Shown here: positions 56,931 through 64,000 of the stretch, one piece after another
Numbering within the stretch: position 1 is the stretch's first letter
How the letters are laid out: every line of letters starts with the position of its first letter
NCBI GenBank assembly: GCA_021604805.1
Contig: BQJR01000003.1
Coordinates: 930,001-994,000 of the forward strand
Source: Planctomycetota bacterium
GTDB lineage: Bacteria > Planctomycetota > B15-G4
Length of the DNA stretch: 64,000 nucleotides
Direction of reading: 5' to 3'
Made by a program: the position numbers and the translations under genes
The notes under the pieces: model-generated
Databases searched by the model: none
What the model was told of the DNA's origin: nothing
The model's input: the letters and a program-made list of their open reading frames with translations, nothing else

Positions 56931-57143
56931 GGTGAAGAGTGCGCTGCGAGACTTCAGACGGACCTCCCCTCAGCTCGAACGTCGGCGGGGACTCGCGCAG
57001 CCGCCGCGCCACTCCGAGCGCTCGCGACCAGGGTACACGCCGTGCGCAGCGCGACTAGGCCGGCGGCGCGCTTCGTGACCCTCGCAAACTCCGCGCGCTC
57101 GCGGCCAGCGCACCCGCCGCGCGAATCCCGACCAGCGCCCGCG

Positions 57144-57149
57144 TAGAAT
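57144..57149 (+). promoter_or_regulatory. Putative -10 element of the glcDEF operon
   Basis: TAGAAT overlaps the first of two in-frame ATGs (57148) and ends 7 nt before the second (57157). A transcript with normal spacing would start at 57156-57157, so the mRNA is likely leaderless from the second ATG. Confidence 0.45.
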
Positions 57150-57156
57150 GCCCGCG

Positions 57157-58596
57157 ATGCCGCGCGCACCCTCTCCCGCCCTGACCGCTTGCCTCGACGC
57201 GCTGCGCACGCAGCTCGGCGCCGCCGCTGTGCACGACGATGCCGACAGCATCCTGGTCTACGAGTCCGACGGGTCGCGCTTGCACGACGCCGTGCCCGAG
57301 GCCGTGGTCTTCCCGCGCAGCGCCGCGCAGGTCGCGCAAGTGGTCCGCGCTTGCGTGCGTCACGGCGTGCCCTACGTGGGACGCGGTGCCGGCACGGGCC
57401 TCTCCGGCGGCGCCATGGCGCACGACGGCGGCGTGGTCGTCGCGCTGAATCGCATGAACAAGGTGCTGCGCTTCGACGCCGCCGAGCGACGCATTCGCGT
57501 GGAACCCGGCGTGCGCAACCTCGACGTCACGCGGCACGTGGCGCCGCACGGTCTCTACTACGCGCCCGACCCGAGCAGCCAGGCCGCGTGCACGATCGGC
57601 GGCAACGTGGCGCACAACTCCGGCGGGCCGCACACGCTGAAAGACGGCGTGACCGTGAACCACCTGCTCGGCGTGCAAGTCGTCACGCCGCAAGGCGAGA
57701 TCGTGGAGGTCGGCGGCGACGAACGCCCCGGCTACGACCTACTCGCGCTGCTCGCCGGCAGCGAAGGCACGCTCGGGCTCGTGACCGCCGCCGAACTGAA
57801 ACTGCTGCGCACGCGCGAGTCGGTGCGCACGCTCTTGGTCGCGTATCCGAGCGTGGAGCACGCCTGCGAAGCGGTGTCGGCGATCATCGGCTCGGGCTTG
57901 TTGCCCTGCGCGCTCGAGCTGCTCGATGTCGAAGTGGTCGACGCGCTCACCGCCGCCTTCGGCCTGGAGTTCCCCGACGGCGCCGGCGCCTTGCTGCTCA
58001 TCGAAACCGACGGCCCGCTCGCCGGCATGAAGACGGAAGCCAAGCGCATCGAGGCCGTGTGCAAGGAACACGGCGCGCTCTCGGTGCGTCTCGCCGCCGA
58101 CGACGCCGAGCGCGCGCAACTCTGGAAAGCGCGCAAGCAAGCCTTCGGCGCGCTGGGCCGCATCGCGCGTCACTACTCCACGCAAGACGGCGTGATCCCG
58201 CGCACGCGCCTGCCCGAGATGTTGCGCCACGTGCGCGAGATCGCGGCGCGCCACGAGCTACGCGTGGCCAACGTGTTCCACGCCGGCGACGGCAACCTGC
58301 ACCCCTGCCTGCTCTACGACGACGAGAGCGCCGACACCACCGCGCGCGTGGTCGCTGCGGGACAAGAGATCTTGGCGCGCTGTCTCGAACTCGGCGGCAC
58401 GCTCTCGGGCGAACACGGCGTGGGCATCGAGAAGCGCGAAGCCATGGCGCAACTCTTCGACGCCACCGCGCTCGAAGTCTTCACGAACTTGCGCGCCGCC
58501 TTCGACCCCACCGGCCTCTGCAATCCCGGCAAAGTGCTCCCGCTCGGTCGCGGTTGCGGCGAGGTGCTCGCGGCGGGCAAGCAGGTGTCGTCGTGA
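57157..58596 (+). CDS. glcD: Glycolate oxidase FAD-linked subunit GlcD
   Basis: A 479-residue FAD_binding_4 family dehydrogenase oxidising glycolate or D-lactate. Motifs: PYVGRGAGTGLSGGAMAHDG near residue 75, IGGNVAHNSGGPHTLKDGVT near 145, LLALLAGSEGTLGLVTAAEL near 205, and the C-terminal VFHAGDGNLHPCLLYDDE and LSGEHGVGIEKREAMAQLF with the metal-binding His. With GlcE and GlcF it forms a membrane-associated oxidase passing electrons to quinone. The ATG at 57157 is preferred over 57148 because a -10 hexamer overlaps the latter. The stop overlaps the glcE start as GTGA. Confidence 0.93.
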   Translation: MPRAPSPALTACLDALRTQLGAAAVHDDADSILVYESDGSRLHDAVPEAVVFPRSAAQVAQVVRACVRHGVPYVGRGAGTGLSGGAMAHDGGVVVALNRMNKVLRFDAAERRIRVEPGVRNLDVTRHVAPHGLYYAPDPSSQAACTIGGNVAHNSGGPHTLKDGVTVNHLLGVQVVTPQGEIVEVGGDERPGYDLLALLAGSEGTLGLVTAAELKLLRTRESVRTLLVAYPSVEHACEAVSAIIGSGLLPCALELLDVEVVDALTAAFGLEFPDGAGALLLIETDGPLAGMKTEAKRIEAVCKEHGALSVRLAADDAERAQLWKARKQAFGALGRIARHYSTQDGVIPRTRLPEMLRHVREIAARHELRVANVFHAGDGNLHPCLLYDDESADTTARVVAAGQEILARCLELGGTLSGEHGVGIEKREAMAQLFDATALEVFTNLRAAFDPTGLCNPGKVLPLGRGCGEVLAAGKQVSS

Positions 58597-59813
58597 ACGC
58601 GCACACGCCCCCCACTTGGCGCCCTGAGTCCGTCGACGAGCTCGCCGCTTGTGTGCGCGACGCCGCCGCGAACGCGCAGCCGGTCGTGATCGCCGGGCGC
58701 GGCACACGTCCCGGCCCCGCCGCGCTCGCGCAAGGCAATCCCGCACGACTCGCGCTCGACGGCCTCGACGGCGTGCTGCGTCATTCACCGGGCGACCTGA
58801 GCTTGCGCGTCTTCGCAGGCTTGCGGCTCGCCGACCTCGACGCGTTGCTCGCCGAGCACGATCAGTGGTTCCCGTCGGCGGCGTATCGCGGCGCGGGCAG
58901 CCTCGGCGGACTGCTCGCCAGCAACGCCGAGGGCGCGCTGCAGCTCGGCTACGGTCGCGCGCGCGAGCACTTGCTCGGCGCGAGTTGCGTGCACGGCAGC
59001 GGCGAGGTGGCACGCAGCCGCGGCGACGTCGTGAAGAACGTCGCGGGCTACGACGTGGCGCGCTTGCTCGTCGGCAGCCACGGAACGCTCGGCGCCTACG
59101 CCGAGGTGGCGCTGCGCGTGTTCCCGCGTCCTCAACGATCCGCGTCGCTGCGCGTGGAGTTGGCAGACCTCGCCACGGCCTTCACGGTGGCGCGTCACCT
59201 GCGCGCGACGCAACTCGAACCCGTGTTCCTGAACGTGCTCGCCGAACCCGATCTCGTGGAACTCGTGCTCGGTTTCGACGGCCTCAAAGCGCGCGTGAAG
59301 GGGCAACTCAAAGCGGCGCGCCCGCTGCTCGTGCCGCACGCCACCGGCAGCATCGAAGTGCTCGAAGACACCTCCGACCACAGCCTGCGCGCCACGCTCG
59401 ACGACCCGGTCGGCACGCTCGGACGCGCGCACGCCGCCGCGCCGCGCGCCGCCGAGAGCCACGCTCTGCTGCACCTGCGCGCGCCCGCCGCCGTGCTCGC
59501 CGACCTGCTGCCGCCCGCCCTCCGCGCACTCCCGCTGCCCGTTCATCTCGACGCGCGCCCCGCTCTCGGCAGCGCCTGGCTCGGCATCCACGCCGACAAC
59601 TCACTCAGCCTGCGCGACGAGTTGCCCGCCTTGCTCACCGCGCTCAGACGGCGCGCGCACGTGACCGTGCACAACGCACCGCTCGCGTTGCGCGCGACAC
59701 CCGAGCAAGTCTGGGGTGCACCGCCCGCCGACTTCGCGCTGTTGCAAACCGTGAAGCAAGCGCTCGATCCCAGCGGCGTGTTCGCAGCCGGTCGTTTCGT
59801 GGGAGGTCTCTGA
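58593..59813 (+). CDS. glcE: Glycolate oxidase FAD-binding subunit GlcE
   Basis: A 406-residue FAD_binding_4 protein, partner of GlcD. It has VVIAGRGTRPGPAALAQG near residue 26, GAGSLGGLLASNAEGALQLG near 95, GDVVKNVAGYDVARLLVGSH near 142 and a C-terminal LDPSGVFAAGRFVGGL, matching the GlcE ending. The GTG start at 58593 overlaps the glcD stop. Its stop is 2 nt before the glcF ATG, so the three genes form one operon. Confidence 0.9.
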   Translation: MNAHTPPTWRPESVDELAACVRDAAANAQPVVIAGRGTRPGPAALAQGNPARLALDGLDGVLRHSPGDLSLRVFAGLRLADLDALLAEHDQWFPSAAYRGAGSLGGLLASNAEGALQLGYGRAREHLLGASCVHGSGEVARSRGDVVKNVAGYDVARLLVGSHGTLGAYAEVALRVFPRPQRSASLRVELADLATAFTVARHLRATQLEPVFLNVLAEPDLVELVLGFDGLKARVKGQLKAARPLLVPHATGSIEVLEDTSDHSLRATLDDPVGTLGRAHAAAPRAAESHALLHLRAPAAVLADLLPPALRALPLPVHLDARPALGSAWLGIHADNSLSLRDELPALLTALRRRAHVTVHNAPLALRATPEQVWGAPPADFALLQTVKQALDPSGVFAAGRFVGGL

Positions 59814-59815
59814 AC

Positions 59816-61144
59816 ATGAGCGTCGCTCCCGACAAGCCCGCACCCGCCAGCGCACCGAACTCTGTGGGCGCACACGACACACAGGCCGCGCCGTCGGAGG
59901 AAGCAAGGTCGTCGCCCTGCGTGCACTGCGGGTTCTGCTTGCCCGCTTGCCCGACCTACGATTTGCTCGGCACCGAGATGGACAGCCCGCGCGGTCGCTT
60001 GCACTTGATGGACGCGCTGGAATCCGGGCGCGCGCAACCGACTCCCACGCTGCTCGGCCACCTCGACAGCTGCCTCGGTTGCCGCGCCTGCGAAAGCGCG
60101 TGTCCGTCGGGGGTGGCTTACGGCGAGCGACTCGAGACCACGCGCGCGCTCACGGTGCACGCGCCGCGCGCGGAGGGCACGACCTCGCCGTGGTTGCGGC
60201 GCGCGTTGCTCTTCGGCGCGTCGGCCCCGGCGTGGGTCGTGCACGCGGGCGTGGTGGTCACGGCGGCGGCGCAACGTTGGCTCCCGGGCCTCACGCGCGG
60301 CATCGCGAAACGCATGGGCCCCGGCGCCGAAGCCGGGCTCGAGTTGCTCGCGCGACGGCGTCCGCGGCGCGCGCGCCTGCCGAGCCACGCCAAGCCGGAT
60401 CACACGCCGAAGCGTCGCGTGGCGCTGCTGCTCGGGTGCTTGCATCGTCCGCTCTCGGCGTCGCTGCACGAAGCCACGCAACGCTTGCTGCTGCGCGCCG
60501 GCTGCGAGGTGATCGTGCCGCCACGCCAGGGTTGCTGCGGCGCACTCGCGCGACATCTCGGGGAGCTCGACAACGCGCGCGCTCGCGTGGCCGCGCTGAT
60601 GGACGACCTCGCGGCGGTCGGGCGCCTCGATCACTTGGTCGTGAACGCGGCGGGTTGCGGTGCGTCGCTGCGGGAAGCGGCGGCCTTGTGGCCCGCGGAC
60701 CATCCGCGTCACGCTGAAGCGCTCTCGCTCGGCGAACGCAGCGTCGATGCGCTCGAGCTGCTCGACGAACTCGGCTTGCCGCCCGCGCGCCGCGCCGTGC
60801 CGCGTCGCGTGGCGCTGCATCACGCCTGCCATCTCGTGCACGCGCAAGGCGTGCGGGACGCGCCCGAACGGTTGCTCGCGTCGATCCCCGGCCTGCAGTT
60901 GCAAGCGCTCGCCGACGCCGACCGCTGCTGCGGCAGCGCCGGCGTCTACAACCTGCTGCAGCCGGAGCTCGCGACCACGCTGCGCGAACAGAAGGTGCAA
61001 GCTTGTCGCGAGTCGGGCGCCGAGTTGGTCGCCGCCGCCAACCCCGGCTGCCAGTTGCAGATCGAGGCCGGCCTGGCCGCAGCGGGCCTCGGCCTCGGCA
61101 GCACACACCCGCTCGAGTTGCTCGACGAAGCGCACCGTGACTGA
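59816..61144 (+). CDS. glcF: Glycolate oxidase iron-sulfur subunit GlcF
   Basis: A 442-residue protein with two [4Fe-4S] ferredoxin motifs (CVHCGFCLPACPTY near residue 36 and CLGCRACESACPSGV near 83) and two CCG domains (PPRQGCCGALARHLGE near 230, ADRCCGSAGVYNLLQPE near 365, the second with the upstream HHACHLVHAQG). It carries electrons from GlcD/GlcE to the membrane quinone pool. The first 30 residues are Ala/Pro-rich and lack features. The stop overlaps the following radical SAM gene by 8 nt. Confidence 0.92.
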   Translation: MSVAPDKPAPASAPNSVGAHDTQAAPSEEARSSPCVHCGFCLPACPTYDLLGTEMDSPRGRLHLMDALESGRAQPTPTLLGHLDSCLGCRACESACPSGVAYGERLETTRALTVHAPRAEGTTSPWLRRALLFGASAPAWVVHAGVVVTAAAQRWLPGLTRGIAKRMGPGAEAGLELLARRRPRRARLPSHAKPDHTPKRRVALLLGCLHRPLSASLHEATQRLLLRAGCEVIVPPRQGCCGALARHLGELDNARARVAALMDDLAAVGRLDHLVVNAAGCGASLREAAALWPADHPRHAEALSLGERSVDALELLDELGLPPARRAVPRRVALHHACHLVHAQGVRDAPERLLASIPGLQLQALADADRCCGSAGVYNLLQPELATTLREQKVQACRESGAELVAAANPGCQLQIEAGLAAAGLGLGSTHPLELLDEAHRD

Positions 61145-61994
61145 GCGCACCGAAGTCCGCTCGATCCTCACGCGCAGCTCCGGCTACTTGCGCTCGGTGT
61201 GCAGTCACTCGCTGCAACCCTATCGCGGCTGCAGCTACGGCAACTCGCTGTGCGGCGTGGCCTGCTACGTGCAACACAATCGTTGGCTGACGCGCGGCGA
61301 AGCCTGGGGCAGCTTCCTCGAAGCACGCGACAACGCCGCCGCGGTCTACCTGGAGCAAGTGACGCGCGAGCGCAAGTGGGCACGCGAGCGACGCGACGGC
61401 TTCGTGATCTTCATGAGCTCGTCCACGGATCCCTTCGTGCCGCAGGAGGCTGCGCTCGGGATCACCGCGAGCGTGCTGCGTGCCATGCAGAGCGAACCGC
61501 CCGACACGCTGATCGTGCAGACGCACAGCCCGCGCGTGCTCGGCGCGCTGGATGAACTCCTTGCTCTCGCACGCTGCTGCGAGCTGCGCGTGCACCTCTC
61601 GATCGAGACCGACCGCGAGCGCCTGCCGGGTCTGCCCGCGCCGGCGTCGAGCGTGGCCTCGCGCTTGGACGCAGCCGCCGCCTTGCGCAACGCCGGCCTG
61701 CGCACGGTGATCACCGTGTCGCCGATGCTGCCGCTGCACGACGCGACACGCTTCCTCACCCGCTGCAGTGAAGTCGCCGACGCGATCGTTTTCGATCACT
61801 TCATCGGTGGCGACGGCAGCCCCGGCGGCGAACGTACCCTGCGCACGGCGCTGCCCGCCGCCATGGAAGCGCTCGAGCCGGGCAGCTCCACGTTGGCCTG
61901 GCGCAACGCGATCGTGGCGCAGGCGCGCGCGCTCTTGCCCGGGCGCGTGGGCGTGGGGCAAGACGGTTTCGCCGGACGCATGCTCCCGGGCTAG
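61137..61994 (+). CDS. SPL-like radical SAM protein with atypical Cys spacing
   Basis: A 285-residue protein starting at GTG 61137, 8 nt inside glcF. The N-terminus reads SHSLQPYRGCSYGNSLCGVA, resembling the YRGCSHGC cluster region of spore-photoproduct-lyase-like and Rv2578c-like radical SAM proteins. Here the candidate ligands are in CSYGNSLCGVACYVQHN, spaced C-x6-C-x3-C, rather than the canonical C-x3-C-x2-C. Later motifs fit the TIM barrel: FVIFMSSSTDPFVPQEAALG, LIVQTHSPRV, LRVHLSIETDRERLPGL and RTVITVSPMLPLHD. Coexpression with glcDEF is likely from the overlap, but no functional link is known. Confidence 0.82.
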   Translation: MTERTEVRSILTRSSGYLRSVCSHSLQPYRGCSYGNSLCGVACYVQHNRWLTRGEAWGSFLEARDNAAAVYLEQVTRERKWARERRDGFVIFMSSSTDPFVPQEAALGITASVLRAMQSEPPDTLIVQTHSPRVLGALDELLALARCCELRVHLSIETDRERLPGLPAPASSVASRLDAAAALRNAGLRTVITVSPMLPLHDATRFLTRCSEVADAIVFDHFIGGDGSPGGERTLRTALPAAMEALEPGSSTLAWRNAIVAQARALLPGRVGVGQDGFAGRMLPG

Positions 61995-62060
61995 CGCGGG
62001 GCGGCGACCGCGCGCGCAGCACGCTTGCGAAAGGCACCCGTGACGCGCGCCCCCCAGCGC

Positions 62061-63473
62061 TCAGCCGTCGTCCTCGCCGAGGTAACCCATGGCGCGCAGG
62101 CTCGCGGCCTGGGCTTCGTCGAGTTCCACCGAGGCGCGGCCGAGCTCGAGAGCGGCGCGGCGCGCGTCGCGGCCATCGCGCCACGTGTGCAGGGTGTCGC
62201 TGAAACGTTCGAGTTCCGCAGGGCGCTCGGCACCGAGATCGTGTTGCGCGGCCGGATCCGCCTCGAGGTCGAAGAGCTCCGTGGCGCGCTCGGGATCCGC
62301 GTGCAGCAACAAGTCGTCGCTGCGCACGGCGAGCAGACCGTGCTCGCGCTTGGCACGGTCGGCAAAGAGCAGAGCGCGCCGCGACGCGAGGCCCTGGCCC
62401 GCGCGCGCACGCAACAACACCGACTCGCCCTCGGCGTCGGGCAGCGCCGGCAAACCGAGCGCGTGCACGAGCGTGGGCGTGAGGTCGATGCCGCGCATCA
62501 AGCCCGGCACACGCAGGCCGGCGGGCAGGCCGTCGGGCCAACTCATCACGAGCGGGACGTGCGTGAGTTCGGCGTGCAGGTTGCGATGGCCGTGACCGTG
62601 CGTGCGGTGATCCCAGAACTCCTCACCGTGATCGCTGACCACCACGAGCAGCGTGTTGTCGAACAGATCGCGCGCGCGCAGCCCGGCGACGAGCGCGCCG
62701 AGTTGCGTGTCGCTGTAGCGGATCTCGCCGTCGTAGAGATCGATCAGTTGACGACGATCGGCGGCGCTGAAGCCGCGGCGCTCCTCGAAGGCTGCGTCGA
62801 GTTGAGTGAGAGACCCGTCTTGAGGGCCCGCATAGGTCGGATCCGTGTAGGCGACTTCGCCGACGTGCGCTTCGTAGGGCGCGTGCGGGTCCACCGAGTG
62901 CAGCGACAGGAAGAAGGGCGCCGCCGCGCGCGTGTCGATCCAGTCGAGCGCGGCAGCCACCACGCGGTCGGCGTCGAACTCCGGCCCCGAGCGACGCGTG
63001 CGCACCGTGAAGTCGAGGTCGGCGTCGAGCTCCACGTACTCGCCGAAGCCTTTGTCGAAGCCGAAGTGCGACGCGGTGGCGGCCGTGATCGTGAAGCCCG
63101 CCGTGCGCCAACCGTGGAAGCGCAACCATTCGGGCAGCAGCGTGAGGCCCTCGGGGATCGTGGAGCTGTAATCGCTCTCGAAGATCGGCGGCGCGCGCCC
63201 GCTGAGCAGCGACACCACCGAAGGCTGGGTCCAGTTGCTGTTCACGTGGGCGTTCTCGAACAGCACACCTTGCGCGGCGAGCGCGTCGAGCTGCGGCGAG
63301 GTGTCACGCTCGTAGCCGTAACACGAGAGGTGATCGGCGCGCAGCGTGTCGACCAACCACACGATCACGTTGGGCGGGCGACGCGCGGCTCGCTCCTGCG
63401 TCGGCCCGCAAGCCACGAGCGACGTGCACAGCACGAGGGCCGCGCCCCATCCGCCGAGCGCCGCGCGTGACAC
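62061..63473 (-). CDS. Sulfatase-fold (alkaline phosphatase superfamily) lipoprotein with Thr nucleophile position
   Basis: A 470-residue protein with lipoprotein signal ALGGWGAALVLCTSLVACG from GTG 63473. The fold is clear: VIVWLVDTLRADHLSCYGYE (metal-binding Asp), HVNSNWTQPSVVSLLSGRAP at the nucleophile loop, SLHSVDPHAPYEAH and VVSDHGEEFWDHRTHGHGHR (metal ligands). At the position of the Cys or Ser that becomes formylglycine in sulfatases (CxPSR) it has Thr (TQPSV), and the Arg is Val. A phosphohydrolase or phosphotransferase activity using Thr, as in lipoteichoic-acid-synthase-type members, is more likely than sulfatase. A GTG at 63524 is an alternative start. Confidence 0.87.
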   Translation of the reverse strand: MSRAALGGWGAALVLCTSLVACGPTQERAARRPPNVIVWLVDTLRADHLSCYGYERDTSPQLDALAAQGVLFENAHVNSNWTQPSVVSLLSGRAPPIFESDYSSTIPEGLTLLPEWLRFHGWRTAGFTITAATASHFGFDKGFGEYVELDADLDFTVRTRRSGPEFDADRVVAAALDWIDTRAAAPFFLSLHSVDPHAPYEAHVGEVAYTDPTYAGPQDGSLTQLDAAFEERRGFSAADRRQLIDLYDGEIRYSDTQLGALVAGLRARDLFDNTLLVVVSDHGEEFWDHRTHGHGHRNLHAELTHVPLVMSWPDGLPAGLRVPGLMRGIDLTPTLVHALGLPALPDAEGESVLLRARAGQGLASRRALLFADRAKREHGLLAVRSDDLLLHADPERATELFDLEADPAAQHDLGAERPAELERFSDTLHTWRDGRDARRAALELGRASVELDEAQAASLRAMGYLGEDDG

Positions 63474-63534
63474 GGCACACCGCGGAACGCTCAGCCTGCG
63501 AAGGGGCTCGCCGCTGCCGGCCACCGCGCGCAAC

Positions 63535-64000
63535 TCAGGCGCCTTCGTCGAGCAACTCTTCGACGAGCGCTTCGAAGCTCGCCTTGAGTTGCGTGTACGA
63601 CTCACCCGTGGCGGGCCCCGAGAAGCCCTGGTAGACCGCGCGCACGCTGCCGTCGGCGCGCACGAAGAGCGTGGTCGGGTAACTGTTCAGCGCTTCCAGG
63701 AAGGGCAACGCCTTCACGGCCTCCGACTTGCGCGAGATGCCAGCCAGGAGCAGCGGCCACTCGGCGCCGTGCAGGTCGGCGTAGCGTTGCACTTGCTCGG
63801 CGGCGCGCGCCGGATCACTGGTGAACTCGAAGGCCAGCCCCACGATCGACAAGCCGCGGTCGGCGTAGCGCGCGTGCAGCTCGGCCAGGAAGTCCGACGC
63901 GTCGTGACAGTTGGGGCACCAGCTGCCGAACACTTGCACGATACGCGCCTTGCCGGCGAAGTCCGCGTCGCCGAGGGTGCGCAGCGTGCCGCTGAGGTCG
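63535..64000 (-). CDS. TlpA-like thioredoxin-fold protein (N-terminus beyond window)
   Basis: The open frame runs to the right window edge, giving 155 C-terminal residues of a redoxin. The active site VFGSWCPNCHDASDFLAEL is a CxxC variant (Cys-Pro-Asn-Cys) common in planctomycete TlpA-like proteins, followed by LSIVGLAFEFTSD, ALNSYPTTLFVRADGSVRAV (the cis-Pro) and GESYTQLKASFEALVEEL at the end. TlpA-type proteins reduce disulfides in the periplasm, for example in cytochrome c maturation. The start and any signal peptide are outside the window. It precedes the sulfatase-fold gene on the same strand by about 60 nt. Confidence 0.85.
   Translation of the reverse strand, partial: DLSGTLRTLGDADFAGKARIVQVFGSWCPNCHDASDFLAELHARYADRGLSIVGLAFEFTSDPARAAEQVQRYADLHGAEWPLLLAGISRKSEAVKALPFLEALNSYPTTLFVRADGSVRAVYQGFSGPATGESYTQLKASFEALVEELLDEGA

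Noticed and set aside
39347..56957. P array as a mobile or integron-like cassette array
   Set aside because: No integrase, attachment-site repeats or terminal repeats were seen; tandem duplication explains the layout.
57189..58592. Alternative frame over glcD giving an Arg-rich N-terminal extension of glcE
   Set aside because: glcE homology begins at the GTG 58593, and the upstream Arg-rich stretch is glcD read out of frame.

Overview
The window is a GC-rich, gene-dense bacterial chromosome segment. Its gene content points to Planctomycetota: a 3-keto-disaccharide hydrolase (DUF1080) lipoprotein, a nucleoside-symporter-type MFS protein, a xylose-isomerase-like TIM barrel, Gfo/Idh/MocA oxidoreductase, sulfatase-like protein, PQQ-type sugar dehydrogenase, many lipoproteins and large secreted proteins. 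This assignment is inferred from gene families, not from a marker gene. No rRNA, tRNA, CRISPR array, phage or insertion sequence was seen.

Layout. 1-3655: a truncated di-haem cytochrome c peroxidase (minus) diverges from an SLC12-like cation-chloride cotransporter (plus). 3758-12574: a tightly packed minus-strand operon reading DegT aminotransferase, asparagine synthase, oligoribonuclease, EVE-domain protein, Gfo/Idh/MocA dehydrogenase, TIM-barrel isomerase/lyase, MFS transporter and DUF1080 hydrolase. Its distal half fits the oxidise-at-C3-then-cleave route for glycosides. 12633-15113: ATP-pyrophosphatase, small lipoprotein, ThpR and Hsp20 genes. 15414-18779: a type-B succinate dehydrogenase operon sdhCAB. 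18943-25267: secreted metalloprotease, phosphoglycerate mutase, OPT transporter, lipid-kinase-like protein and LPP20 lipoprotein. 25568-32811: a second LPP20-like protein, an iodotyrosine-deiodinase-like flavoprotein, RmuC, an MFS transporter and a large secreted protein of unknown function. 33086-39337: a B12-type radical SAM enzyme, a GT-C-like membrane protein, a molybdopterin oxidoreductase and a YHS lipoprotein, separated by a hexanucleotide repeat, a long hairpin and a 13-bp tandem repeat.

39347-56957 is the most unusual part. Eight homologous minus-strand genes (here P1 to P8) encode 616-641-residue proteins with one N-terminal membrane anchor, a chain of carboxypeptidase-regulatory-like beta modules and a near-invariant C-terminal cap. 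They fall into four adjacent pairs (P1/P2, P3/P4, P5/P6, P7/P8). The array is interrupted by one plus-strand membrane-anchored coiled-coil protein and one PQQ-type dehydrogenase lipoprotein. I know of no described system matching this arrangement and give it no function.

57157-61994: a glcDEF glycolate-oxidase operon with an overlapping SPL-like radical SAM gene. 62061-64000: a sulfatase-fold protein with Thr where the formylglycine Cys should be, and a truncated TlpA-like thioredoxin.

Expression signals recur. Many genes are coupled by 4-nt NTGA start-stop overlaps using ATG, GTG, TTG and apparently CTG. Several genes have a -10-like hexamer only 6-10 nt before the start codon, suggesting leaderless transcripts. 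A TAGACT box is found upstream of many others.
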